Translations under genes and position numbers: made by a program
The notes under the pieces: model-generated
What the model was told of the DNA's origin: nothing
The model's input: the letters and a program-made list of their open reading frames with translations, nothing else
Database searches by the model: none
Assembly (NCBI GenBank): GCA_024509875.1
Contig: JAMPIV010016225.1
Span: 1 to 64,000, forward strand
Source: Oreohelix idahoensis
Lineage: Eukaryota; Mollusca; Gastropoda; Stylommatophora; Oreohelicidae
Direction of reading: 5' to 3'
Length of the DNA stretch: 64,000 bases
Part shown: positions 21,955 through 34,749 of the stretch, one piece after another
Position numbering within the stretch: the stretch's first letter is position 1
Layout of the letters: every line of letters starts with the position of its first letter

Positions 21955-22505
21955 AATTTCCTCGCATGAGGTTGCATATTTTTTTCCTCGCATGAGGTTG
22001 CATTGGCCCCTGCCCATGCCCGGCTCTGGTCAAGACCACATGTCCCAACACAAGAAGACCCAATGACAACATGTGTCATTGTAGTGATCTGTGTTTTCAC
22101 ACAAAGGGCCTAATGACATAAATGTCACTATTGGTCCCTGTGTGTAGACACATGATCGTAGCCTTTTTTTTTTTTTTTTTAAATTTCCTCCCATGAGGTT
22201 GCATATTTTTTCCTCGCATGAGATTGCATTGGTCCCCGCCCATACCCGGCTCTGGTCAAGACCACATGTCCCAAGACGAGAAGACCCTTTTTTTTTCCCT
22301 CGCTTTAGGTCGCATATTTTTTCCTCGCATGAGGTCGCATTAGTACCCGCCCAAACCCGGCCCTGGTCAAGACCACATGTCCCAACACAAGAAGACCCAA
22401 TGACAACATGTGTCACTGTAGTGATCTTCTGTGTTCTCACACAAGAGACCTAATGACATAAATGTCACTACTGTTCCCTGTGTGTAGACACATGATCCTA
22501 GCCAA
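21955..22505. repeat. Complex repeat cluster: three units with paired CCTCGCATGAGG motifs
   Basis: Units lie at about 21955-22180, 22183-22288 (truncated) and 22290-22505. A full unit has two CCTCGCATGAGGTTGCAT-type motifs separated by a T-run, then CCCGGCTCTGGTCAAGACC, a block with GACAACATGTGTCA and AATGACATAAATGTCACT, and an end at GTGTGTAGACACATGATC. Several pieces are themselves near-palindromic. Long T-runs (about 22160-22180) precede the next unit, so serial insertion of poly-A-tailed copies on the minus strand is possible. I do not recognise the family. Confidence 0.7.
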
Positions 22506-22984
22506 ATGCCGGATATTAGGCCGTTGGCCGTTGGGTTTGCTAGGAGCATTATTAATGTGTTCCATGTCGGCTTTTAAAGCCGAGCCAAAAATAAATGATT
22601 GATATTTAAGGTGAATAAAATATACTGATTTAAAGCGTAAGCTGTAAGACTAGTTCTAATACTAAATTTTAAGACTGGCTGAAAAAATTTAACTGCCTAA
22701 AATTTTTGTGTCTTTTGTTTTATTAAAACAAAATATTTAAACTTTTACTCTTAAACATTACATAACGTTTAAATGTTTTTTTAAAGTGTTTAATTTTTAC
22801 ATAAGAAATGAACAACTTTTACAATTTCTGTAATATAAATCTAATAACATTTTTTGTTACTTTTATTTCCCTTGGTTAATTAACACTTTTTTTTTTATTT
22901 CCCTTGACAGTACTAACGTGCTCAAAGTCTTTGTTATCTCCCATAATGCCTAGTTTCGATTACGGAAACAACAGCAAATGGGTT
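22506..22984. other. AT-rich unassigned spacer
   Basis: Very AT-rich sequence with no coding frame or named repeat that I can support, between the repeat cluster and a LINE 3' end. Confidence 0.4.
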
Positions 22985-23140
22985 GATTTGCCGTTGCCCT
23001 AAAGACGCCACTAGGCGTGATGGGAAACAATGGCAAAGAAAACCTATCTGCTGTTGCCCTAAGACGCCACTAGGCGTAATGGCCACTGACTGCTTTGACG
23101 GTCTGTGGCTAAGGACAGAAGAAGAAGAAGAAGAAGATAA
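22985..23140 (+). mobile_element. LINE 3' end with GAA-repeat tail
   Basis: The sequence GTTGCCCTAAGACGCCACTAG followed by GACTGCTTTGACGGTC matches the 3' end of the LINE piece at 33569-33630. The first part is duplicated (about 22994 and 23055). It ends in a short (GAA)n run near 23118-23135, the kind of microsatellite tail seen on RTE-type LINEs. Only the last codons and the 3' untranslated part are present. Confidence 0.65.
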
Positions 23141-23164
23141 TGCCTAGTGTTTTAACACTGTCCG

Positions 23165-23455
23165 AGGCACCACTTATCTATTATCATCATCATCACCAGC
23201 TGCCATCTGCATACGAAGATCAACAGCAATGGATCTTAGGCTTCTTCCGTCTGTTGCCTTGATAGCTCTTTCCTGTCTATCTCTTGATGTTATCTTCCCA
23301 TTTGCACCGCAGCCTTCGTCTTGCACGTTTGCCTTCAGCTCTGCATTCCATTATGGTCGTTAGCAAGGTGTTATGTATTTTTATATGACCAAAATATGTT
23401 AGCTGTCTGATTTTAACCTCTTTCGTTATTTCTTTTTGCATTCCAACATTACAAT
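23165..23455 (-). pseudogene. LINE C-terminal fragment, antisense, with ATC-repeat tail
   Basis: On the minus strand the frame reads RQLTYFGHIKIHNTLL, then MECRAEGKRARRRLRCKWEDNIKR, then, after a stop and a frameshift, a segment resembling RSIAVDLRMQMAAG. This is the classic end of an animal LINE ORF2 (YFGH, GKRxRGR, DNIKEWTG, DLR). A (GAT)n tail follows on the minus strand (23178-23190). It lies tail to tail with the plus-strand LINE end at 22985-23140. Confidence 0.75.
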
Positions 23456-23465
23456 ATATATATAT

Positions 23466-25654
23466 TGTAGCAAGATTAATTTGCTGGAGAGGTTATGATG
23501 GTAAAAGATAAGAATGATAGAGTTAGATGTGTTAACCGTGTGAGGTCAAGCTATGTAAGACCTTGAGTCTAGTGGTTGAAGAAGATGAATTCTCAAGGGA
23601 CCTAACGCTACCTCTCAAGATCTCACACGGTGCTGTAAATTACTTCTAATGGATGGTGTTTGATGTGGCTAGTGTCTAGGGGATGCAATGAAATGATGGT
23701 ACATCAAAACAACACAGTATAACTCTCTAATAGAATCTTAATAACTCTGTTGTTTAGTTTTCAAATTGGAAATATTTTTTTGTACAATTTATTGTGCCTG
23801 TCCTGCAATCTCTTTTGGACAGGTCTTTTAAAACTGAAGAAAATGTATGTTACACTGAAACGTGAACTGAAAATAAGGACTCTTGGTCCAACAATACTAT
23901 TATTAATAGTAAAATGTTCCGTAAGGTGTTTCACAGGCTGTTAAGTAATAATTAATAATGTGAGTCAGTTATTGGAGAGACTGTTTATGTCATCATTTCC
24001 CCGAGAGTTTCTGTTAATGGGTAGGGAAACAGTTTTCTCCAGATAAAGTGTCAGATTGCCCAGATTGTGGCACATAACCTGAAATTTCCATCGTGAAGAT
24101 TCAATCGTTGATATGGCTCTGTAAAGAACATCAGCTCTCAGAGCTCCACTTGACAATTATTATACAGAATACGCTGTACTGGCGACGTTACTGTCTTCAC
24201 TCGTACTTCAGCTTTCCTGTCACCGGCTGGTAACAGGAAATAAAACCCTGCAACATAAAAGACATCCTGCCCTTTTTATATCTGTTATATTTTTCCTTCA
24301 ACTCTCTACATGACATGATGGGGTTCAGCCTCATGTGCATTACAAGTGCACCAGCCCCTAAGTTTTTTTTTTGGAACTCACATCATATTGTGATCACACC
24401 TCAGGTCCATATGACAGATACGCAACTGTCATTTTACATAGTCTTCTTCAACACAATTTAATAGGAGTATGTACATCTCCTTATATGCATATAATTTCTT
24501 CTATTCCAAAATATAAATGCTCCAGGCAATCAATAGTGCTCAGTGAACACAGAGGCTTGCTATTCTACTTTAGTCTTATAATAATTTTTAATAACTACAA
24601 TGCAATATTCAAACATAAATCAAATAGATATACCCAAACTGTCTCTTTAGGCATGTCATACTCTTTCCCACTTTTTGCCTTTGCACATATTACATAATAA
24701 TATAGATATTCTTCTTACCAGAATTCAATGAAATAAGCACAGGTGCGATGGATGGCACAAATTCAGCTTTGCTGCTGGCTAGACTATGACAAATACTTTT
24801 TAGTTTTAGTTACAAATAAAAGTCAAACTTCTAGGATCACATCGACCTGCTTCAGGGACAGCTTTCTACAAAATGGCAAAAACCTAAGTTTTCCATAATA
24901 TAAAATGCGTTGGCCAATCAGATCGGAAGACTAAGCTTTTCAATTTGAATTTTGAAAATAAAAGCAAAAACAGACTTGATTTTTGGACCTAACAAGTTTT
25001 CTCCTCACTCATTCTTAGATTTCTACTGCTAAAATATATTTTGTGTTAAGCCATCCCATAATTTCTCTCCCCTTGTCTACCCCTCCTCCAACAGAATACA
25101 TGCTTGCTTGTCTCATTTCCAACAACGCGTTCAAAATTTTAATCGTTAGTGAATGCAAAATGAATGCAAAACCGCCAGTCTGTCCGTTTGTCTGCCCGAA
25201 CAAATACAGTCTTTTGTCAATAACTTTCTTATCTACTGGGGAATTTTGTATTATTAAACATATTATTTATCAGGAGAAGATAAGCCATCAAACTAACTAG
25301 GTTTTATGATCCTAAACCTATTAATAAAGAAGTCCATATATTTTCCAGAATTAGTTTCAATTTCCACTATCATATAAATTACGCCATCTTTTCTCCTCTC
25401 CCGCGCTGTCCAAAACTGAAACTACTAGTCTGTTACGTCATAAAATGGACTCTTTTGCAGCGAAAGCGCTGTCTGTGTGTTTATATATTTCCTCAGTGTG
25501 CCTATAGTCCGAAAAAGTAGTGGGTTTTGCGGGTATTTTTAAATTCTACAAAGCTTGTGCCACGTTACCGAACACAGGCTAACTGTATCGTCTCGCACTG
25601 TCGTCTTGGGTAGCTAGTCCAAGAATCTAACACTTGACAATTGGTGGCATGTGT

Positions 25655-25712
<58 letters not shown>

Positions 25713-26001
25713 TTTTATGCGTTCGTTTATGCCTCCCCTGTTTTATTCTTACTATTTTTCTTGGAACAACTAAGCTTGTCGCTTTCAAATTTTTTACCAT
25801 TAACCCTTGACGGCGAGTTATAAGGTCCAATACCACTGGCGCGGTAATAAGGTTTCACACTACGTTCTTATCTCAATGCGATGACTGGCGCGGGGAAAGA
25901 AGACGCATTACAACTTTACTATTTCTATTTCTACTCATATTAGTTTTACTTTTATACTTATAATTAATAATTTTATCGCTGTATCAATGTACTTTATCAC
26001 A
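23466..26001 (-). repeat. 3' LTR of element D (about 2.54 kb)
   Basis: It begins TGTAGCAAG and ends CTTTATCACA just before the polypurine tract. It carries the family foldback: outer arms CCGTGTGAGGTC (23536-23547) and GATCTCACACGG (23619-23630), inner arms CCTTGAG (23561-23567) and CTCAAGG (23592-23598). The GTGTCTAGGG box is at 23672-23681. It includes a (TC)n/(AC)n microsatellite at about 25656-25712. The flanks are TA-rich, so no target duplication can be judged. Confidence 0.8.
25656..25712. repeat. (TC)n-(AC)n microsatellite
   Basis: A run of more than 20 TC dinucleotides followed by a short AC run, inside the element D LTR. The open frames across it are low-complexity artefacts. Confidence 0.9.
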
Positions 26002-26071
26002 CATCTCCCCCTTAAGAACATGCCTGATGCAAGTTCCAAAAACAGTGATACACATAGATAAAATTAACTCC

Positions 26072-26973
26072 TTATGCCTGATGAATACTCTGATTTGGAT
26101 CACAGGGATGCCTAATGAGGAAATCTGCACCCACGTTCTGTGACCCCGGAATGTATTCAATAGTGAATGAATATGGCTGTAGGAGTAACGACCATCGTAA
26201 TAAACGAGCATTTTCATGCTTTGCCTGTGATAAGAATACGAGGGGCTGATGATCCGTCTGGACCACGAATGTTCTTCCATATAGATAGATCTGGAACTTT
26301 CGTATCACCCAGATTAAAGCTAGACATTCTTTTTCGCTTGTTGAATAGTTTTGCTCTGCTTTGTTCAACTTGCGGCTAGCATACGCGACTGGGTTCAGCT
26401 CCCCGTCTGGTGACGATGACCTTTTCAACAAAGTAGCCCCCAGGCCTACATTGCTTGCGTCACTTCTCACCACAAATTCCTGACTCAAATCAGGTAATTT
26501 CAAGATTGGCTTGCTTGTAAGTTTTTCCTTTAACTCTTGGTATGCTAATTCACACTGGGCTGACCAAACAATTCTATCAGGATTTCCCTTGCGAGTTAAA
26601 TCCGTCAGAGGAGCACAAATAGAGTTAAAATTTTTGATATATTTCTGATATAATCCACACAACGACACGAAAGATCTCACATCTTTCTTGGTTTGTGGCC
26701 GCGGTGCTCTCTGTAATTTCTCGAGGTTCTTGGGGTCAGGGGTCATGTTACCCTGATATACAGCATGTCCCAAGAACTCCAACTCTTTACAACCAATACA
26801 ACATTTTGTTGGTCTAGCCGTCAAATTAGCCTCTCTTAGTCTATCAAACAGCATAGTCAAAGAGTTAATGTGTTCCTCAAATGTTTCCGTAGCAATGAGG
26901 ATATCATCCATAAAATTGGTGATGCATGGGTTATTCAGTGGATCCAACAATTTTCGCATCATCCTAGAAAACA
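26072..26973 (-). pseudogene. Element D reverse transcriptase C-terminus and RNase H
   Basis: An uninterrupted frame of about 300 residues starts at MFSRMMRKLLDPLNN, includes the FMDD active site (ITNFMDDILIATETFEEH), the RT thumb (FLGHAVYQGN, FVSLCGLYQKYIKNF) and RNase H (RSDASNVGLGATLL, KECLALIW, TDHQPL), and ends near HPCDPNQ. The Gag, protease and integrase regions and the first half of RT are deleted, so it cannot be functional alone despite the clean frame. Confidence 0.88.
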
Positions 26974-27139
26974 CTGGCGCGGTAATAAGGTTTCACACTA
27001 CGTTCTTATCTCAATGCGATGACTGGCGCGGGGAAAGAAGACGCGTTACAACTTTACTATTTCTATTTCTACTCATATTATTTTTACTTTTATACTTATA
27101 ATTAATAATTTTATCGCTGTATCAATGTACTTTATCACA
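26973..27139 (-). repeat. 5' LTR stub of element D
   Basis: The 167 bp match 25835-26001 at all but two positions. This is the outermost (U3) end of the LTR. It is joined on its inner side straight to RT coding sequence, and on its outer side to a TA microsatellite. Confidence 0.88.
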
Positions 27140-27140
27140 C

Positions 27141-27201
<61 letters not shown>

Positions 27202-27203
27202 TA

Positions 27204-27235
<32 letters not shown>

Positions 27236-27240
27236 AATAA
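27140..27240. repeat. (TA)n with (AAT)n microsatellite
   Basis: About 100 bp of TA dinucleotides ending in ATA/AAT trinucleotides, lying between the element D stub and a LINE fragment. Such tracts often seed or follow LINE tails. Confidence 0.9.
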
Positions 27241-28141
27241 TCGCCCCTTCAGTCATAACTGACTGTGGGAATGCGCCCCTGAGGTGACAGCCCTCAGCTG
27301 CTTATTTTCCTGGTGTTCCTTTCGACGTTTTCTCCCCTCCTCTGCTTGTTGTGTGAGCCTCTCTTCGCCCAATCTGAGGTGGCGCCGTAAATAGCATCGC
27401 CACTTAGTGCGATCGGCAGCTTCATCCTCCCATGTTGCTGGATCCATGTCCAGTGCCCTCATATCTCTCTTGCACACATCTTTGAACCTCAGCTGTGGTC
27501 GCCCAACTGTTCTCTTGCCATCTGCTAATTGTCCGTAGAAGATATCTTTTGGGATGCGACCATCTTCCATGCGGCGAACATGGCCAAGCCAGCGAAGTCT
27601 GCGCTGTCTAAGCAGTGTACACATACTTTGAAGGCCAGCACGTGACAACACCTCGACATTTGTCACTTTATCTTTCCACGAAATGCCGAGGATGCGGCGT
27701 AGACACCGTAAATGGAAGGTATTGAGCCTTCTTTCTTGCTTAGCATAGGTCGTCCAGGTCTCGCTGCCATATAGGAGTGTGCTGGTGACGCAGGCATTAT
27801 ATACCGCAGCTTTGGTCTTCATTGTGAGTTTGGAGTTTCCCCAAACACGCGATGTGAGGCGAGCAAAGGTAGCTGCAGCTTTGCCATTGCGGCTGTCGAT
27901 TTCTGCATCCAGTGAGAGTTTGTCATTGATGGTAGACCCTAGGTATGTGAAGTGGTGCACCACTGCCAATTCATAGTTATCGATAGTGATAACTGGTGCA
28001 GCACCCGCATCCTGACTCAGCACATTCGTTTTCTTTCGACTTATTGTGAGGCCAAAGTCCTTGCATGCAGTGAAGCGATTCATCAAGTTCTGAAGCTCCT
28101 GTTGGCTTTGAGTGACGACTGCAGCATCATCATCATATATA
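27241..28141 (-). pseudogene. LINE reverse transcriptase C-terminal fragment (5'-truncated)
   Basis: One open frame of nearly 300 residues. It begins within the RT active site (DDAAVVTQSQQELQNLM; the YADD box is cut and merged with an ATC/TA microsatellite), then FTYLGSTIN, LLYGSETWTTY, RRLNTFHLRCLRRILG, RRLRWLGHVRRMEDGR and the C-terminal CYLRRHLRLGEERL. The layout is that of an APE-type LINE ORF2 end. The frame is clean apart from its 5' truncation, so the insertion is probably young. Its 3' end meets an (AAT)n/(TA)n tail at 27140-27240. Confidence 0.82.
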
Positions 28142-28143
28142 TA

Positions 28144-29806
<1,663 letters not shown>

Positions 29807-30195
29807 CACTGTTTCTCAAGCGGTGTGACGCGGCACACTAGGGTGCCGCCGCGCCTATCAAAGTGTCCCGAAAAAATTTTGTAAATTTACTACATGAAGT
29901 ATATTTTTAGTGATCTTGTAATGTCAAACTGATCATACAGCTTGAAATCATTCATTAATAATTGGAGCAATTAACTGCTTTGAACAAAAATACGTATACT
30001 TCAAAATTATTTTAAACAATTAAAAGAAAATCAAATAGAGAGTTTTCTTTATTCTTAAGTACCCACAAATTAGTGTATTTAATTTAGTATATATCACTGT
30101 AATTTTTTATTCAGGCGCAGGGTTATATAGGTGTGCCGCAAATTATTAGAAAATTGAAAAGTGTGCCGTAAACACAAAAAGGTTGAGAACCACTG
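29807..30195. mobile_element. hAT-like MITE
   Basis: About 389 bp with terminal inverted repeats CACTGTTTCTCAAGC and, on the other end, GGTTGAGAACCACTG. These match the CAGTGGTTCTCAA-type ends of hAT-family MITEs. Flanking 8-mers TTCTAGAG (29799-29806) and GTCTAGTG (30196-30203) agree at 6 of 8 positions, as an aged 8-bp target duplication would. It has no coding capacity. The subterminal GTGCCGC motifs near both ends are inverted too. Confidence 0.75.
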
Positions 30196-32830
30196 GTCTA
30201 GTGTATACATAGTTTTAATTTTACCGTTCTGTAGTTATGGTTCTTCATCTTCTACTTTTAAAAGGAATTAGAAATTTCCAACAACTGAATCAAATACTGA
30301 CATTTTAAATATACTTTTCAAGAGGAGAAAGCGGGTCTTCGTTAGCCAAATTTTATTATATATAATACTCTATAACTCATAAGGAGTTTAGCGAAATATT
30401 TTTATCCATCAATTTTAAAGAGGGGGGGGGGGGGGGGGCTGAGTTTTATTTATCAGTCTTGTCTTTTTTTCGCTCTAAACATCGCTGTTTACCACTTGGA
30501 TGAAACGATGAAAAGTAAACACTGGAAATTTCCATTGCATAAACGCTCGCAATGCGATGCATAATTTTGATTTCTCGACGTTCTAGAACGTTGCGTACGT
30601 CTGCCGAATGTAAGATAACGTTACTCTAGTTTTCTATGATATTAATAGTTTGAGGTTCACAATGGGTTATATATTAACACATTTTTTATACATACTAACG
30701 TAAATCTACATTAATGGGATAAATATGTGATTAATTAAAATAAATAAATATAGGAGTATTAACAGGAAAAGATTTTTCTTTGAAATATATAAATTAGCTG
30801 TGTGGTTAATATTATCTATTATCAAGATCCTAACTTTGCCTCCTTAACAGCGCCTCACAGAAACGTCTAGCAAACGTCGTAAACAAGCGTAACAAAATAT
30901 TTATTTATGTAAATGATGGAAGTTTCGAGGAGTCACTGTATTATAAAAGAAGCGATGCGACAACTACACCATACTTTCAGGAAGATGGGCAAAGAATTAG
31001 GTGTAGCTGTAGTTGAATTGGGCTGTAACATTGGTAGGCGAAAATGTTCTGGTCGTGCTGAATGCTTAGACAGCGGTATAACATGAGACGAAGCTATTGT
31101 GCCTGATGTTGTGTGATGGCTGTTCAATGTACATCAAACCGTCTTGAAAACTTCATTCACCAAATAATGCCAGACCTACATGTTGCGAATTGCACCTTAA
31201 GATGTCGGACCGAGGTCTTAGTCAAACTGAGGAAACGAGCGGGGCCGGTCAGTCGCAACATGATCCACTGAGGTCAACAAGGCCGTTAACGGCAGTAGGT
31301 AGGCTAAGTGCCCTTCATTTTGTTTCATACTGTGCAAGTGTGTTGTTTCAATTTTTCTAAATTTGCTCGAAGACGAGTTCGGCCTTGGTAGCGAATTTTG
31401 CACTTTTCAAACACTGGTGGTGATGCAATTTTTGTAAACCTTTTGCCCAGATAGCCTAACTAAAGCCTTATGTATTGCAGCATTTCTATGTTAAGAAAGT
31501 TTCATGTCCCAAGTTATGGCTGGATGTGCTCGATTTCTTGGTACAATGATTCTGTGAATGGTGCTTTATGCTCCATAACTGCAGTATTACTTCCAGCTGG
31601 ACGCTTTGTTTTCAGTTTTGAGAATATTTGAGTGTGTGTAAAAATTATTGACCATGTTTAATCGTTAATATCCTTTTTAACCTATAGCCAGGAATTTCAC
31701 ACTGTCGTTTTATTGTTTCAGAATAATGTGTATGACTATGTTTCGAGGTTAAATTCCCTTGGTCAAATCACCCAAGTTGTAGGCCTACCTACTACGTCAC
31801 ATAATGTCTGATGCACAACCAGTAAACCACTGTTAAAAGGTGCTTATTTACTTCTTGTTTGTTTAAGGTTTAATATTGATAATGAAGTAGGGCTGAAAGA
31901 AAATGGTGAAAACATGAAAAATATGAATAGCCTAGGCCTTGGTTATAAAATGTTATATTAACTATTTTATTAAATAGGCCTATGTCCACTCAGGGTCTCC
32001 AACCCACCATTTTGGAAACTTATCACATTAACTACCACGAGCCGATGGGAACGGATCCTATCATTTGGACTGTGAGCCACTCGGATCGTCGATCTATGTT
32101 TAGTAATAAAACGAATGAAAAATGTACTGAAACACTTTCTGATCTGGTTCGAGATTTTAAGTTGCCACCGGAAAACAAATTCCCAAAGCATAGTTGCTGT
32201 AGAACACTGGAAAATTTATATTCATATTTTTCAGCGTTTTGGGTTAGTTACCAAATCATGTAAAACTGTTTACCATGGCAACTAGTGATAGGACCACACA
32301 AAATGCTTGTACATCTCGTCTAACGGCTGAATAGGCTAGAAATTTGTTTCAACAATTAACTGATAGATCTAGCGACAAGGACAAGATTGATAATGGAGTG
32401 CACATTGATTGAAATAGTGATTTTGATAGAGATGGGGCGCAAGCAGTTATAATTGTGAAAATATTGCAAGTCCTCGGCCATTGGATGGCCGTTAAATAGC
32501 AACAACCTCTATTAGAGTTACAAATGGTGCTTATTGTAATAGTACATTCATTTATCTTTAAAAATGACGTGTAATTCATAAAAATCGGTAAACAATTACA
32601 AAAACTACAGCTTACTTTGTGCAACACTTGCAGGATGAAAATGGGGGAAAAAAAAATTTAATTCGGCCATGGTGTGTTTTTCAATTCGGTAGTTGATGTG
32701 TTAAGATTTCAACAACATAAATTGATCAGCCAAAACTAATAAAGATAGATCTCTTGGGGATATGTAGATGTGTAACTAAACTGAGATAAAGCCAAAGCGA
32801 TTAAAGACCTGGAAAAGACCCAGGATGTAA
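30196..32830. other. No supported gene; largest apparently unique stretch
   Basis: I find no transposon signature here apart from a G-run of about 17 (30423-30439). A plus-strand frame at 31982-32263 (93 codons, beginning MSTQGLQPTILETYH) follows an AG that could be a splice acceptor and has non-repetitive composition, so a host exon is possible. I recognise no domain, see no paired exon and cannot support it further. Confidence 0.35.
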
Positions 32831-33170
32831 GGGAACAAACTATAGTGGTGGTTTCATGCTCCATAAGGAGTACAGAGTAAACAAATGATTGTGATACTAA
32901 TGATGTTAGTTCCCTGTGATACTAATGATGTTAGTTCCCTGTATAGTTTCCAGGAGTCTGAAGAGGAAAAAATAGGCCAATTGTACCCTCAGTCATGTCA
33001 TACAAGGCGACTTGTTCATGGGGCAGGCACACCTCATGTAAAACAAATTGCCACATGAACCACTGCTGCAAGAGCATGTGAATGTTTGGTGCAGGGTTCC
33101 TGCAAGAGGACCAGCAACAGTGATGGTCCCATGCTCCATAAGAAGTCCAGAGGAAAATTGATGATAGTAT
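32830..33170. repeat. Degenerate dispersed repeat (two partial copies) and 25-bp tandem duplication
   Basis: Segments around 32845-32880 and 33060-33160 share GGTTCCTGCAAG and CATGCTCCATAAG-type motifs with the region 57060-57540. A 25-bp unit (TGATACTAATGATG...CCCTG) is repeated head to tail at about 32891-32941. The family is unknown. Confidence 0.5.
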
Positions 33171-33640
33171 GAACATATATTCTCTATGGTGCAGAATGCT
33201 GGAGAGTTACAGAGAAGGAAATGTTGAAATTGTCCTCTTTTCACACAACATGCCTAAGAAAAATTCACCGAATCTTTTGGCCGAATACCATCACCAATCA
33301 AGATCTGCTTACTCTGAGCAAGCAAGAGGACATGCACACCATCATAGCTGGCAGACGCTGGAGCTGGGTTGGCCATGTCCTCAGAAGAGACCCCGATGCC
33401 AGCACAAGAACAGCTATGCTTTGGACCCCTGAAGGAAAACGAAAGAGAGGCCGACCAAAAACAACCTGGCGGAGGACTGTGGAGGCTGAGATGCAAAGAA
33501 TGAACCAGAGTTGGGGCACTGTATGAAGGATGGCCACCGACCGAGCAAAGTGGAATCAATTTGTTGTTGCCCTACAAGACGCCACTAGGTGTGATGGCCA
33601 CTGACTGCTTTGACGGTCGGCGGCTAAGGATCAAAAAAGA
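33160..33640 (+). pseudogene. LINE ORF2 C-terminal fragment, plus strand
   Basis: The frame reads LYGAECWRVTEKEMLKLSSF, LRKIHRIFWPNTITNQDLL, RRWSWVGHVLRRDP, WTPEGKRKRGRPKTTWRRTV and, past a stop, WNQFVVALQDATRCDGH. This is the standard end of an APE/RTE-like LINE ORF2, with a short 3' untranslated part to about 33640. It is nearly identical to an oppositely oriented copy at 34765-35060. Confidence 0.82.
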
Positions 33641-34749
33641 TGAACATATATCATTCACACCATTAAAATGAATTCAGTTGATTATTTAGTTAACATTTAA
33701 TAGGGCCACCGTGCTTGAGAGAGAAAAGATGTATAAATAGTTGGTCAGGGGTATTTGTATGTGTGGCTTCTGTTGATCTGGCCAAACTGATACGGCAGCA
33801 AGGTTTAGGAACCAAGGAAGCTGGAATATCAGTGGTTTAGCTGTATGTTACGAAGGGGCAGGGAATATGAGGCTTAAGCCTCATTATATGAATTGGATTA
33901 TTGCAGATGTCGACAACCACTGCAAAAATCTTTGAGACTTCTAAAAAAAAGCTACCCAAAGTAGAAATGTCGGCTGACATTTGCGTAATGGTTTTTGTAA
34001 TGGATACATTAGGGCTATTGACTCGTATCAATCGAAATACCAGAACTTCATTTTGTTGTTTGAAATGCTACTTTCAGCATTTTTCATTTTGATTTAAAAG
34101 AGACTTATTTTCTCACCTGTTGTATTATTTTTTTGGGTCATGTATTAAATGGTCTCTCTCTGCACTTTTTTTCTTCCCCACACTGGGTTTTCAGGTTATA
34201 TAGGTGGTTGACTAATGTGCATACTTTGGCTTCAGAGTGATTCATCATTATCTGTGACGACATGCTCCACATACAAACGCTGCCGAAACAAAAATCGGAT
34301 CTCTTAGTTGGTGTAAAATCCATTCCCAGTAATTGGCATCATTCAGTGTGTTGTAATGATGTGAAGTAATTGTCTGTGAAAATCTGCATTGTCTGATTTA
34401 TAAAAACATCACAGAAGATTTTACATGTATATTTTGGATTAAAGACACTATTCCTACGTATATACATACTAGGTTTAGATACTATTTCTTTGGTAGTCTT
34501 GTTCATGACATATTTCATGGTTTATCAGGAAATTTGCGTTAAGTCACTTAAGTGTACTTTTATTTCTGTGACCTTCATGTTACTTCATTATTGTTTTACT
34601 GGTTTAAGGACTTGCATTCAAGTTTATTTTCTTTATGTGTACCGGGTTTTAAGATGTACCTAAATAAAGGCGATTTGAGAAAAAAATTATTGATAAAAGA
34701 AAGAAAAAAAGAAGGGGAATGAAAAAAATACATTTATAAATCCCCATGA
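33641..34749. other. Unassigned spacer between inverted LINE copies
   Basis: No coding or structural feature that I can support. It is the spacer of the inverted LINE pair (33160-33640 plus and 34750-35945 minus). Confidence 0.4.

Larger units (their letters stand above)
23466..27139 (-). mobile_element. Internally deleted Gmr1-like element D (LTR, RT-RNase H, LTR stub)
   Basis: On the minus strand this reads: 167 bp of a 5' LTR (27139-26973), then directly the RT near its FMDD motif through RNase H (26973-26072), a polypurine tract, and a 3' LTR (26001-23466). Everything between LTR position 167 and mid-RT is gone. The junction shares a few bases (AAAACAC/ACTGG), consistent with end joining at microhomology. 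The two LTR pieces differ at only 2 sites over 167 bp, so the event is recent. Confidence 0.85.

Noticed and set aside
31982..32263. Possible host exon (93 codons after an AG)
   Set aside because: No recognised domain, no partner exon and no homologous copy in the window. It is kept only as a note in the spacer entry.
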